Below, piece after piece: positions 1 through 9,074 of a DNA stretch of 33,059 nt. Origin of the DNA: Streptomyces panaciradicis. Lineage in GTDB: Bacteria; Actinomycetota; Actinomycetes; Streptomycetales; Streptomycetaceae. Made by a program: the position numbers and the translations under genes. Numbering within the stretch: position 1 is the first letter of the stretch; every line of letters starts with the position of its first letter. The stretch lies in assembly GCF_023516615.1 (NCBI RefSeq), contig NZ_JAMGBF010000140.1:1-33059 (forward strand). The letters are read 5' to 3'. Under the pieces are notes generated by a model, which saw nothing but the letters and a program-made list of their open reading frames with translations, was not told the origin of the DNA and did not search any database.

Positions 1-2
1 AG

Positions 3-2009
3 CCGGACAAGGTCGACGCGGCCCTCTCCAACTACTTCCGGCCCGGAAACCTGACGGCACTGCGGGAGTTGGCGCTGCTGTGGGTGGCCGACCGGGTCGA
101 CGCCTACCTGACCGAATACCGCAACGCCCACAACGTCTCGACCATCTGGGGCTCGCGCGAGCGGATCGTCGTCGGCCTGACCGGAGGACCCGAGGGCCGC
201 ACGCTGATCCGCAGGGCCGCGCGGCTCGCGGAGAAGGGCGCCGGCGGCGAGGTCCTGGCGCTGTACATCTCCCGCAGTGACGGCCTCACCGCCGCCTCAC
301 CGAAGGAGCTGGCCGTCCAGCGAACTCTGGTGGAGGATTTGGGTGGCACCTTCCACCAGGTCGTCGGCGACGACATCCCGGCCGCCCTGCTGGACTTCGC
401 GCGCGGGGTCAACGCCACCCAGATCGTGCTGGGCGTCTCGCGCCGCAAGAGTTGGCAGTACGTCTTCGGGCCGGGCGTCGGCGCCACGGTCGCCCGGGAA
501 TCCGGACCGGATCTCGATGTTCACCTCATCACGCACGACGAGGCCGGAAAGGGACGTGCACTACCCGTCGCCAGGGGCGCGCGGCTCGGCCGGTCCCGGC
601 TCATCTGGGGCTGGGTCGTCGGCGTGCTCGGCCCGGCCCTGTTCACCTTCCTGCTGACCGGCGCGCTTCCGGACGTCGGCCTTGCCAACGACATGCTGCT
701 GTTCCTCACCCTGACGGTGGCGGCTGCGCTGCTCGGCGGGCTCTACCCTGCGCTCGCCTCCGCGATCGTGGGCTCCCTGCTGCTCAACTGGTACTTCACC
801 CCACCGGTTCATACCTTCACCATCGCCGACCCCGAGAACATCGTCGCCATCGCGATCTTCATCGGGGTCGCGGTGTCCGTGGCCTCCGTGGTCGACCTCG
901 CCGCCCGGCGCACCGACCAGGCAGCCCGGCTGCGCGCCGAGTCCGAGATCCTTTCCTACCTCGCGGGCAACGTGCTGCGCGGCGAGACCAGGCTGGAGGA
1001 GCTGCTGGAAAGGGTGCGCGAGACGTTCGGCATGGAGTCGGCTGCGCTGCTGGAGCGGGCCGGTGAAACGGATCCGTGGACCTGCGCGGGCAGCGTGGGC
1101 CCCCGGCCCTGCCAGGATCCCGACGCCGCCGACGTCGACGTGCCGGTCGGCGACCACATGTCCCTGGCGCTGTCGGGCCGTGTGCTTCCGGCCGCCGACC
1201 GCCGGGTGCTCGCCGCCTTCGCCGCCCAGGCCGCCGTCGTCCTGGACCGCCAGCGCCTGCGGCAGGAGGCCGACCACGCGAAGGAGCTGGCCGAGGGCAA
1301 CCGCATCCGCACCGCGCTGCTCGCTGCCGTCAGCCACGACCTGCGCACCCCGCTGGCCGGCATCAAGGCGGCGGTCACGTCCCTGCGTTCAGAGGACGTC
1401 GAGTGGTCCGAGGAGGACCAGGCGGAGCTGCTGGTGGCCATCGAGGAGGGCGCGGACCGCCTCGACCACCTGGTGGGCAACCTCCTGGACATGTCCCGCC
1501 TGCAGACGGGCACCGTCACGCCGATCATCCGCGAGACCGACCTCGACGAGGTCGTCCCCATGGCCCTCGGCGGCGTGCCCGAGGACAGTGTGGAGCTGGA
1601 GATCCCGGAGACGCTGCCCATGGTTCACGTGGACCGGGGGCTGCTGGAGCGGGCCGTCGCCAACGTCGTCGAGAACGCCGTCAAGTACAGCCCCGCGGGG
1701 GAGAGGGTCCTGGTGTCCGCGAGCGCCATCGCCGACCGGGTCGAGGTACGGGTGGTCGACCGCGGCCCCGGGGTCCCCGACGACGCCAAGGACCGCATCT
1801 TCGAACCCTTCCAGCGCTACGGCGACTCGCCGCGCGGCAACGGCGTCGGACTCGGCCTCGCGGTCGCCCGCGGCTTCGCGGAAGCCATGGGCGGCACCCT
1901 GAGCGCCGAGGACACCCCCGGCGGCGGTCTGACGATGGTGCTCAGCGTGCCGACGGCACCGCAGCGTCGGCCTGAGCAGCCGAACCTGCCGGCTGCGAGG
2001 ATGTCCTGA
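3..2009 (+). CDS. kdpD: KdpD-type osmosensitive K+ channel sensor histidine kinase, 5'-truncated by window edge
   Basis: This is the 3' part of a KdpD sensor kinase, the membrane kinase that responds to low potassium or turgor and normally phosphorylates KdpE to switch on the KdpFABC K+ pump. The reading frame is already open at base 3 with the last residues of the KdpD N-terminal domain (NYFRPGNLTALREL), so the true start lies upstream. In order it has a Usp-like domain (about bases 165-545), four closely spaced membrane segments of the DUF4118 type (about 595-900), a GAF-like linker, the phosphoacceptor H-box (AAVSHDLRTPLAG, near base 1335), an N-box (VVENAVKYSP), a G1 box (DRGPGVP), an F box (FEPFQRYG) and a G2 box (GVGLGLAVA). 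All catalytic boxes look intact. The stop overlaps an ATG (TGATG), but that frame closes after 16 codons and is not KdpE. The assignment is firm; the missing partner is discussed in the findings. Confidence 0.93.
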   Translation, partial: PDKVDAALSNYFRPGNLTALRELALLWVADRVDAYLTEYRNAHNVSTIWGSRERIVVGLTGGPEGRTLIRRAARLAEKGAGGEVLALYISRSDGLTAASPKELAVQRTLVEDLGGTFHQVVGDDIPAALLDFARGVNATQIVLGVSRRKSWQYVFGPGVGATVARESGPDLDVHLITHDEAGKGRALPVARGARLGRSRLIWGWVVGVLGPALFTFLLTGALPDVGLANDMLLFLTLTVAAALLGGLYPALASAIVGSLLLNWYFTPPVHTFTIADPENIVAIAIFIGVAVSVASVVDLAARRTDQAARLRAESEILSYLAGNVLRGETRLEELLERVRETFGMESAALLERAGETDPWTCAGSVGPRPCQDPDAADVDVPVGDHMSLALSGRVLPAADRRVLAAFAAQAAVVLDRQRLRQEADHAKELAEGNRIRTALLAAVSHDLRTPLAGIKAAVTSLRSEDVEWSEEDQAELLVAIEEGADRLDHLVGNLLDMSRLQTGTVTPIIRETDLDEVVPMALGGVPEDSVELEIPETLPMVHVDRGLLERAVANVVENAVKYSPAGERVLVSASAIADRVEVRVVDRGPGVPDDAKDRIFEPFQRYGDSPRGNGVGLGLAVARGFAEAMGGTLSAEDTPGGGLTMVLSVPTAPQRRPEQPNLPAARMS

Positions 2010-2338
2010 TGGGTGAGAGCCGGGCGTTCCGGACTCGCCCCTGCCGCTTCGTGGGGTGACTGGCACTCGGTCGGCGTCCGGTCGGAGGTTCTGCACTGCC
2101 CACGGGGAACAACCGATGACGGCAGTGCGCCGTTGAAGCGTGGCGTGACCTGGTCGCCGTTTCGGCCGGGTATCTCCATACCGTTGGCGTCAGAGCCGAC
2201 GGGCGGGCAGTAGCGACCGGCGACCGGGCAACCGGGACGCGGGAGGTCGATGAGTGGGAACGTGGTGGCACTCGGTGCGGGCAGCTGGAAGCAGGCGTGT
2301 GCCAGGCCGGGAGGGAGAAGGTGGTCCTCGACCGACGG
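2010..2338. other. Gap between convergent kdpD and prpE; no gene seen
   Basis: This 329-bp stretch separates two convergent genes. Open frames on both strands lack family resemblance and use codons poorly. I looked for a response-regulator start (the acidic pocket and the first beta strand of KdpE) and found none. No strong stem-loop terminator was recognised. Confidence 0.5.
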
Positions 2339-4228
2339 TTACGTTGTGGGACCTTGACGGCGCAGAACGGGGCGGAGAGCCTCGATGACGCTCGCGTTGT
2401 CCACGGTGGAAGGGATGGGCTCGTCGTGGCCGTCGGCGATGCCGCGCATCGTCTTGCGCAGGATCTTTCCCGAGCGGGTTTTCGGCAGGGCGGCAACGAC
2501 CGCAACGCTCTTGAGTGACGCGACGGCGCCGATGCGGTCGCGCACGAGCTGGACGAGTTCGGCCTCGATCTCGCTCTCCGTACGGCTGGTGCCGGCTTTG
2601 AGGACGACGAAACCTCGTGGTACCTGCCCCTTCAGAGCGTCGGCGACGCCGATGACGGCGCATTCCGCGACATCGGGATGTGCCGCCAGGACTTCCTCCA
2701 TGCTGCCGGTGGACAGCCGATGTCCGGCGACGTTGATGACATCGTCGGTACGGCCCATGACGAAGACGTAGCCGTCCTCGTCGATGTGTCCGCTGTCGCC
2801 GGTGAGGTAGTAGCCGTCGAAGGCGGAGAGGTAGGAGGCGACGTAGCGATTGTCGTCGTTCCAGAGCGTGGGCAGGGCGCCCGGCGGCAGGGGAAGCTTC
2901 ACGACGATGGCACCGTCGACGCCCGGGGCCACGGGATCGCCCGAGGGGCCGACGACGCGGACATCCCAGCCCGGCAGCGGACGGGTGGGTGAACCGGGCT
3001 TGACGGGCAGGGCTTCGATGCCCATCGGGTTGGCGACGATGGGCCAGCCCGTCTCGGTCTGCCACCAGTGGTCGATCACCGGGATGTCCAGAAGGGCGCT
3101 CGCCCAGTGGTACGTCTCGGGGTCGAGGCGCTCGCCCGCCAGGAAGAGGTAGCGCAGGCCGGACAGGTCATGATCCGCGGTGAGCAGCCCCTTCGGGTCC
3201 TCCTTGCGGATGGCCCGGAAAGCGGTGGGCGCCGTGAACATCGACTTGACGCGGTACTCGGCGGCGACGCGCCAGAACTGCCCTGCGTCCGGGGTGCCGA
3301 CCGGCTTGCCCTCGTACAGGACCGTGGTCGCGCCGACGAGCAGCGGGGCGTAGACGATGTACGAGTGGCCGACGACCCAGCCGACGTCCGATCCGGTGAA
3401 CATCGTCTCGCCCGGGCCCACGTCGTACACCGCGCCCATCGACCAGTGCAGGGCCACCGCGTATCCGCCGCTGTCCCGGACAACCCCCTTCGGCTTTCCG
3501 GTCGTGCCGGACGTGTAGAGAATGTAGAGGGGTGCGTTCGCGGGGACGGGCACGCAGTCGGCCGGGGGTGCCGCGGCGACAAGGTCGGCCCAGTCGAGAT
3601 CGTCGGTCTCCAACTCGGCCCGCTCCTGAGGGCGCTGCAGAATCACGTTCTTTTCCGGCTTGTGGGCCGCGAGTTCGATGGCTCGGTCGAGCAGGGGCTT
3701 GTACGCGATGACTCGCTTGCCCTCGATGCCGCAGGAGGCGGAGACGACCACCTTGGGGGCGGCATCGTCGATGCGGAGGGCGAGTTCGTGCGGGGCGAAC
3801 CCGCCGAAGACCACGGAGTGGACCGCGCCGATCCGTGCACAGGCCAGCATCGCGATGGCGGCCTCAGGGACCATCGGCATGTAGATCACCACGCGGTCGC
3901 CCTGTCCCACGCCGAGTCGCGCCAACCCTGCGGCGAAAGTCGCCACTTCGTCCCTGAGCCGGGTGTAGGTGTAGGTGCGCTTGGTGCCGGTCACGGGCGA
4001 GTCGTAGATGAGTGCGGGTTGATCGCCGCGTCCCGCTTCGACGTGGCGGTCCAGCGCGTTGAAGCAGACGTTCAGCCGCCCGTCGGGAAACCAGCGGTAG
4101 AACGGGGCGCCGGAGGCGTCCAGGGCGCGTCGCGGAGCGACATCCCAGTCGATGCCCTGCGCAGCCGTCAGCCAGAAGCTCTCCGGGTCTTCCGTGCTGG
4201 CGTGGAAGACGTCCTCGTATTTTCCCAT
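2339..4228 (-). CDS. prpE: Propionyl-CoA synthetase (PrpE-like), AMP-forming acyl-CoA ligase
   Basis: This encodes a 629-residue AMP-forming acyl-CoA synthetase of the acetyl/propionyl-CoA synthetase family. It activates a short acid with ATP and CoA through an acyl-adenylate, in the cytoplasm. The N-terminal ACS domain (ESFWLTAAQGIDW) is followed by the P-loop YTSGTTGKPKG, the WWQTETGWP motif, the YLTGDSG and GRTDDVINVAGHRLSTG hinge region, and PKTRSGK near the C-terminus. The lysine of that last motif, about K588, is the catalytic residue that Pat-type enzymes acetylate. The phrase after the P-loop (GVVRDSGGYAVAL) is more typical of propionyl- than acetyl-CoA synthetases, so PrpE is preferred but Acs is possible. 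The frame is open 44 codons further upstream. I chose ATG 4228 because AAGGAG sits six bases before it and homology starts there. The stop is TAA. It converges on kdpD. Confidence 0.9.
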   Translation of the reverse strand: MGKYEDVFHASTEDPESFWLTAAQGIDWDVAPRRALDASGAPFYRWFPDGRLNVCFNALDRHVEAGRGDQPALIYDSPVTGTKRTYTYTRLRDEVATFAAGLARLGVGQGDRVVIYMPMVPEAAIAMLACARIGAVHSVVFGGFAPHELALRIDDAAPKVVVSASCGIEGKRVIAYKPLLDRAIELAAHKPEKNVILQRPQERAELETDDLDWADLVAAAPPADCVPVPANAPLYILYTSGTTGKPKGVVRDSGGYAVALHWSMGAVYDVGPGETMFTGSDVGWVVGHSYIVYAPLLVGATTVLYEGKPVGTPDAGQFWRVAAEYRVKSMFTAPTAFRAIRKEDPKGLLTADHDLSGLRYLFLAGERLDPETYHWASALLDIPVIDHWWQTETGWPIVANPMGIEALPVKPGSPTRPLPGWDVRVVGPSGDPVAPGVDGAIVVKLPLPPGALPTLWNDDNRYVASYLSAFDGYYLTGDSGHIDEDGYVFVMGRTDDVINVAGHRLSTGSMEEVLAAHPDVAECAVIGVADALKGQVPRGFVVLKAGTSRTESEIEAELVQLVRDRIGAVASLKSVAVVAALPKTRSGKILRKTMRGIADGHDEPIPSTVDNASVIEALRPVLRRQGPTT

Positions 4229-4736
4229 TGCGCACTCCTTCGTGGCACCCCCCGGGGGCTGGGGAGGGAACAGCGTGCAGCATGCTCTCTCCACCCTTAC
4301 CTCATATTGGCCAAGATGGCCGAGCAGGATGCTGGAGACTGTATGCCTGGTCGTCGGCATCCCGGTAGGGCCGACGGGCCTCGTCGGCGGGTCCTGTCCG
4401 TCCTGAGGCCCTGGTCAGGCGCCTGGACTAGGTCGCTGCGGGGCCACTGCCCCACCGCCCGATCGGCTCGTTCACCCCAGTCGCAGAGCTCGCGCCGAGG
4501 GCGAACGAATGCTCACCCTGCTGCAGCGCGCCCGGGGCACGAGAAGGGCTGGGTCCGGTAGGTACACAGCTTGCAGTCAGGGCAGTAGACGCGAAGATCT
4601 CGGCGGGGCACCGCCTTGAGTTTGCGGCTCGGTGTCCTGACGACTGCACCTCCGCTCGCTTCACCTCGACGTGTCGTCCTCGGTCTGCGGGCCGGGTGCA
4701 GGTGATCAGGTCGAGGGTGATGTGGTGGCGGCGTTG
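4229..4736. other. Upstream region of prpE; no confident gene
   Basis: This 508-bp stretch holds the prpE ribosome-binding site and presumably its promoter, but no clear -35/-10 pair was recognised. A minus-strand frame ending near 4513 contains a cysteine-rich stretch, CPDCKLCTYR, that could be the remnant of a small zinc-binding protein. It has no convincing start or relatives I recognise, so I do not call it. Confidence 0.4.
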
Positions 4737-4915
4737 TCAGGCGGTCACGTCTGCGTGGGTCCGGGGTACTGCCTGCAGGGCGATGTCGACGGTGGCGTGG
4801 AGGGCGGCGCGGCTGGCGCCGGCGGCAGCGTGCACGGCGTTGCCCTCGCTGATCACCATGACGTAGCGGGCGAGGGCCTGGGGGTCGGTCTCGGCGGGCA
4901 GGTCGCCTCGCCAGC
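4737..4915 (-). pseudogene. TetR/AcrR-family regulator, C-terminal fragment only
   Basis: The last 60 or so residues before the stop at 4737 read GDLPAETDPQALARYVMVI and ATVDIALQAV. This is the usual end of TetR regulators of the type found beside oxidoreductase genes, with a ligand domain ending in an alanine-rich helix. No helix-turn-helix or remaining ligand domain is found upstream in any minus-strand frame. The open frame does continue to about 5162, but that part has no family resemblance. The fragment ends abruptly where a plus-strand dehydrogenase tail begins. It cannot bind DNA and is a remnant. Confidence 0.65.
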
Positions 4916-4978
4916 GAGCACATCGGCTCCATGACCGGTGTCGAGATATATGCCGACGGCGGGGCCAGCCAGATCTGA
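4907..4978 (+). pseudogene. Short-chain dehydrogenase/reductase, C-terminal tail only
   Basis: Bases 4907-4978 translate in one frame to the classic ending of an SDR-family oxidoreductase: LASEHIGSMTG, then VEIYADGG and ASQI followed by TGA. SDR enzymes commonly end with a 'LAS...TG..+.VDGG' signature. Nothing upstream in that frame is SDR-like, because the preceding bases are the TetR remnant read on the other strand. This is a stub of about 23 residues. Confidence 0.6.
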
Positions 4979-5717
4979 CCACCGCAGTCGGCCCTTTGAA
5001 CGCCGACCCCTGGCCCGCCGGTCCCCGGAAGGGCCGCCGAACTCCCCGAGCGGACCCGGCAGGCCGGGGGTGGGGTGGTTCGTGGTGGATGTGCAGGAAG
5101 GCGAAGACGGTGCGCAGAGTGGAGGCTGCGTTGATGCAGCCGGCCGGCGTCAGTTCGGCCACCGAAGCCTGCTCAGCGTCTGCGGCTGGTCAGGACAGCA
5201 CGGCCGACGCGGATGCGCAGGGGAGGTTTGACGGTCCACGAGGGCCGCCCCTGCAGCCGGGGCATCGGTCGCCCCGCCAGCCTCTCGCCGGGCACTGCCC
5301 GCCGTGGAACGCGAGGAAGCGCAACGGCTCTTCCGCGGGAGGTCCGCCCCTGCCAGGACCGCGTTCATCAAGCCGGCGGCTGCTCAGACCCGCTGTGAGG
5401 GATCGCTATGCATGCCCACCGTGTACTGCCGCCTGCCCCAGGGTCGGTACGGCGTGGGAGTGCCGCTGGGCGGCGAACGCGCATGGCAGATCGATCGTCG
5501 CCTCAGGGACCTTCTGTGACGCGAACCGGCCGTGTGTGGTGGGCCGGTGGCGCGGGCTCGACTGTGATCGGCTGAAGGGATGATCTGCGCCCGACATGCC
5601 GTCATCGGGGAGTGGAGCCGGAAGGGTGAGTAGGGCCTGGCCCGTACGATTCTGCCGAATTTGTCGTATGCCTCACGGCTTTTCGCTTTGGACTGCTTCC
5701 TCGAATCGGCGGTGTGC
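4979..5717. other. Long intergenic stretch upstream of dacB
   Basis: About 740 bp has several overlapping open frames on both strands, none with recognisable domains, a good ribosome-binding site or consistent codon preference. It probably includes decayed sequence from the same deletion event as the TetR/SDR scar, plus the dacB promoter. No clear promoter motif was recognised. Confidence 0.4.
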
Positions 5718-7337
5718 ATGAAATCGATGTTCCGAACTCGGCTGCGGCCCTGGGCCGCAGCCTGCGCGACGCTCGTGACCCTGGCGGGTGTGGCCGTCAC
5801 CGCTCCTGAGGCGCTGGCGGCCGCGCCGGCACGCCCGCTCGAAACGGGGCACGTCAGTGACCTTCCGCCCGCCGTCGAGGCGATCATGCACAAGCCCGGC
5901 TACGAGAGTGCGCAATGGGGCGTCTACGAGGTCGACCCCTCGGACGGGTATGTGATTCATTCACAGTTCGCGCGGCAGTCCTTCGTCCCCGGCTCGGACA
6001 CCAAACTCGTCACCCTTTCGGCGGCTTGGCACAGCCTGGGCCCCGGCCACCGATTCACCACGCCCGTGTACGCGGCGGGCACGCGCCACGGTTCGACGCT
6101 GAAGGGGAACCTGGCACTGGTCGCCCAGGGCGACCTGACGATGGGCGGGCGGACCAAGCCCGACGGTTCGGTGGACTACACCGACATCGACCACACGTCC
6201 GCCAACGACCTGCCCGGCGCCACGCTCACGCCGGAGAACCCGCTCGCCGGAGTGGACCAGATCGCCCGGCAGGTGCGCGAGGCGGGCATTGCCCGCGTCC
6301 AGGGCGACGTCGTCGTCGATCCCAGGATCTTCACGCCCCCGGAGCTGGACCCGCAGCCCACCCCGCTGATCATCAACGACAACCTCATCGACTTGCTCAC
6401 CACCCCCACCACCGCCGGGCAGCCGGCCAAGCTGTTCTGGCGCCCGCAGGTCAAGCCGTACAGCGTCGACTTCAAGGTACAGACGGTGGCCGCCGGCGGT
6501 ACGACGAACATCGCGGTCAAGGCATCCCCGGACGGGACCAAGATCACCGTGTCCGGTCAGATCGCGGCCGGGACGCAGCCCGTCCTGAGGACCTCACCCG
6601 TCCAGGATCCCAATGCCTTCGGCCGCACCGCGCTGATCGAGGCGCTCGGTCGGGCAGGCGTCACCGTCAGCGCCCGGCAGACCGGCCCCAACCCGGAGCG
6701 CAAACTGCCCGCCTCCTACGACCGTGATGCGCGGGTGGCCGCCTATGTCTCCCCGCCCTACCGGCAGTACGCCAAGCTGATCCTGAAGGTCAGTCACAAC
6801 CTCGGCGCAAACCTGGCCCTGTGCAACATGGCCGGTCTGCGGGGCAGCAAGGACTGCTTCGCCGGCGGATTCGGGGTCGAGCACGACTTCCTGACCCGGG
6901 TCGCGCACATCGACCCGACGCAGTTCCAACTCGATGACGGACGCGGCGGCGACGCGACGGAGAAAGCCACGCCAGTCGGCCTCGCCCAGGTTCTCGCCTA
7001 CTGGCTGCGCACTCCCGATGCGACCGCCTTCCGGCAGTCGCTGCCCATTTTGGGGGTCGATGGCTCGAACGCGAGCTCCTGCACTCACTGCCCGGCCAGA
7101 GGCAAGGTCTTCGCCAAACCGGGTACCGTCATCGGCCTGGACCGGCTCAACGGCCGGCTCGCCGTGGCGGACCAGAGCCAGGCCGGCTACTTGCTGACCG
7201 ACGACGGCCACGTGGTCATCTTCGTCGAACTGGTCAACTCCGCCACCGCCTCCGACATCCAGGGCGTCATGCGCATCTTCGACGACACCAACCAGATCTC
7301 CGCGCTGCTGCAGGAGGAGGCCTCGGCACACCTGTGA
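5718..7337 (+). CDS. dacB: D-alanyl-D-alanine carboxypeptidase/endopeptidase, PBP4 (peptidase S13) type
   Basis: This encodes a secreted penicillin-binding protein of about 539 residues that trims or cuts D-Ala-D-Ala peptide crosslinks in peptidoglycan outside the membrane. From ATG 5718 the signal peptide is basic (FRTRLRPW), then hydrophobic, ending near ALAAAPA. The active-site serine motif is SDTK (S93, K96), the second motif is SHN (359-361), and the third is KPGT (467-470) where many homologues have KTGT. About 260 residues separate motifs one and two, as expected for the inserted domains of PBP4. The frame is open from a TTG at 5661, but the signal peptide fits a start at ATG 5718 or ATG 5727. 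No strong ribosome-binding site is visible for either, so the exact start is uncertain. It appears monocistronic. Confidence 0.88.
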   Translation: MKSMFRTRLRPWAAACATLVTLAGVAVTAPEALAAAPARPLETGHVSDLPPAVEAIMHKPGYESAQWGVYEVDPSDGYVIHSQFARQSFVPGSDTKLVTLSAAWHSLGPGHRFTTPVYAAGTRHGSTLKGNLALVAQGDLTMGGRTKPDGSVDYTDIDHTSANDLPGATLTPENPLAGVDQIARQVREAGIARVQGDVVVDPRIFTPPELDPQPTPLIINDNLIDLLTTPTTAGQPAKLFWRPQVKPYSVDFKVQTVAAGGTTNIAVKASPDGTKITVSGQIAAGTQPVLRTSPVQDPNAFGRTALIEALGRAGVTVSARQTGPNPERKLPASYDRDARVAAYVSPPYRQYAKLILKVSHNLGANLALCNMAGLRGSKDCFAGGFGVEHDFLTRVAHIDPTQFQLDDGRGGDATEKATPVGLAQVLAYWLRTPDATAFRQSLPILGVDGSNASSCTHCPARGKVFAKPGTVIGLDRLNGRLAVADQSQAGYLLTDDGHVVIFVELVNSATASDIQGVMRIFDDTNQISALLQEEASAHL

Positions 7338-7491
7338 CGGCGCGTGGCAACCGCTACCAGCGCGGCGTCGGCTGCCCGCTTCGTCACTCGCCGGGAACGG
7401 CACCGCTGATAGCGCTGCGCGAATAGCCCTCGGTGGGGGCAGCATGCGTCCGGACCGCCGGCAGCGGGTCGAGAAGCAATGTACGGCCCGT

Positions 7492-7849
7492 TCACAGGGC
7501 CAGCACCGCACGCACTCTGTTGCCCCCTCCATCGATCGGATCGATGTCGAAGCGCTGTGCCGGGCACCGCACCGTGGGCCAGGTCGCACCCGCTCTCACT
7601 CCAAGTCCCCAGAAGGTCGCACGCCGGGTCGGCCAGGCTGCCGTGGTACATCTCGATGCTCACCTGGGTGCCGGACACGTGCAGGTACAGACGGCAGCCG
7701 CCGCCGTGCCGCGTGGTGTTGGTGACCGGCTCGGAGACGATGAGGGTCGTGTCGCCGTGTTCGATCCGGATGCCGAGGAGGTGGACTGCGGCGTCGCGGT
7801 GTCCCGCAGCGGCTGCCTTTTCGTCGGGACGTGAGTCCGCGGCGTACAT
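7492..7849 (-). pseudogene. RsbW-like single-domain ATP-binding (anti-sigma/histidine-kinase-like ATPase) protein, frameshifted
   Basis: The minus strand carries the N-box of a GHKL ATPase (LIVSEPVTNTTRHGGG), followed by a beta strand of the usual kind (CRLYLHVSGTQVSIEMY). This matches the short ATP-binding regulatory proteins that are abundant in Streptomyces. After about base 7600 the family's C-terminal segment appears in another frame (RFDIDPIDGGGNRVRAVLAL, stop at 7492). A frameshift therefore breaks the gene between the two, and the glycine-rich G2 box is not recognisable. Such proteins normally bind ATP and act as anti-sigma kinases. This copy is probably dead. The start at 7849 is a guess. 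Confidence 0.5.
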
Positions 7850-8020
7850 GGTGATGCGCGTCCCCGAGGGGCGGTGGCCGGATGCGGCCGGCCCCTCACG
7901 CGCCGTGCCCGTCGGGACGAGCCGGCGTCGGCGAGCCGGGTGCGCCGCAGCGTAGGGCAGCCCGTTGAGACCGCGCTTACCGGGCGCGAGATCTTCGAGA
8001 CCCTCGTCCGGAGTTCTGGG

Positions 8021-8989
8021 TCATGCGAGTGACCAGCTGGTCAGTTTCATCGGATTCAGCATCAGCCACACATGCGTGATGTATCCGTCGCTGACGCCGA
8101 AGGTGATGATTCCGTACAGACGTTCCTCGTTGCGAAGAACGTATCCGAGACCGTCGGCCGTCTCGCGTTGCTCGAGCCGGAGGGCGGGCTGCTTGCGCAT
8201 CACCCCCATGAGCCACCGGGACACACGGTCCGACCCACTGATGACCCGGGGTGCGGCATTGACGAAGCCGCCGCCGTCCGCGCGGAGTTCGACGTCCGGA
8301 GCCAGTACGCGGAGCAGCGCCTCGATGTCCCCTCCCACAGTCGCGTCAAGAAAGGCCCGAACGGCCTCATCATGCTCGCGGGGGGAGATCGGTGCGCGTC
8401 GTCCGCCTCGGACATGACGGCGTGCGGACGTTGCCAATTGCCTTGTCGCCGCCGGCGAACGACCGACAACACCGGCGATCTCGTCGAAGGGGACGCCGAA
8501 GACATCATGCAGCACGAACGCCACGCGCTCTGCCGGGGTCATGGCCTCCAGGACGGTCAGCAACGCCATGCTCACGGCGTCATCGAGGGTGACACGGTCG
8601 AGCGGATCGGCGGCGGGATGGCGGGGACCCGGTGTCGCCTGCGCGGTGTCGGCGAAGAGATCGGCCGGAACCGGCTCCGGCAGCCATTGGCCGACGTAGG
8701 TCTCTCGTCGTGCCCGCGCGGAACGCAGCAGGTCAAGTGAGATGCGGCTCGCGACCCGGGTCAGCCATGCCGCCGGCACGTCAATGCCGTCGCGTTCCTC
8801 GGGCGTGAGGCGGTACCACCTCACATACGTCTCCTGCACCACGTCTTCGGCATCGGCCAGGGTGCCCGTCATGCGGAAGGCCAGCGACAGCAGACGACGT
8901 CGCTCCGCCATGACCGAATCCAGAGCCGTCGCATCATCATGCTCGGCTTCTTCGAACTCTGCGGTTTCGGCAGGAAGGTCTTCCGGCAT
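8021..8989 (-). CDS. sigJ: ECF41-type sigma factor with C-terminal SnoaL-like domain (SigJ-like)
   Basis: This is a 322-residue extracytoplasmic-function sigma factor with region 2 (LAFRMTGTLADAEDVVQETY, about 36-55), region 4 (about 140-190, TPAERVAFVLHDVFGVPFDEIA) and a long C-terminal SnoaL-like extension. It carries three hallmarks I associate with group ECF41: WLPEP in the linker (102-106), DGGG (238-241) and an NPDKL-like motif, here NPMKL (312-316). In that group the extension replaces a separate anti-sigma factor and tunes activity. The start is ATG 8989, behind GAAAGGGTG. It lies 85 bp downstream of an NmrA-like SDR gene on the same strand, as expected for ECF41 loci, which sit beside carboxymuconolactone decarboxylase, oxidoreductase or epimerase genes. 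The signal sensed is unknown. Confidence 0.9.
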   Translation of the reverse strand: MPEDLPAETAEFEEAEHDDATALDSVMAERRRLLSLAFRMTGTLADAEDVVQETYVRWYRLTPEERDGIDVPAAWLTRVASRISLDLLRSARARRETYVGQWLPEPVPADLFADTAQATPGPRHPAADPLDRVTLDDAVSMALLTVLEAMTPAERVAFVLHDVFGVPFDEIAGVVGRSPAATRQLATSARRHVRGGRRAPISPREHDEAVRAFLDATVGGDIEALLRVLAPDVELRADGGGFVNAAPRVISGSDRVSRWLMGVMRKQPALRLEQRETADGLGYVLRNEERLYGIITFGVSDGYITHVWLMLNPMKLTSWSLA

Positions 8990-9074
8990 GGGGCACCCTT
9001 TCCGATTCGGAGCGCGACTCGCCTGACCGGCTCTTTGCCGGCCGGGCGTGCCCTCACGGTGCTGGCATCGTGGT

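Noticed and set aside
4513..4660. Possible small zinc-ribbon protein (CPDCKLC) on the minus strand
   Set aside because: There is no good ribosome-binding site, the third-position bias is only moderate, and no known relative is recognised. Kept only as a note in the gap entry.
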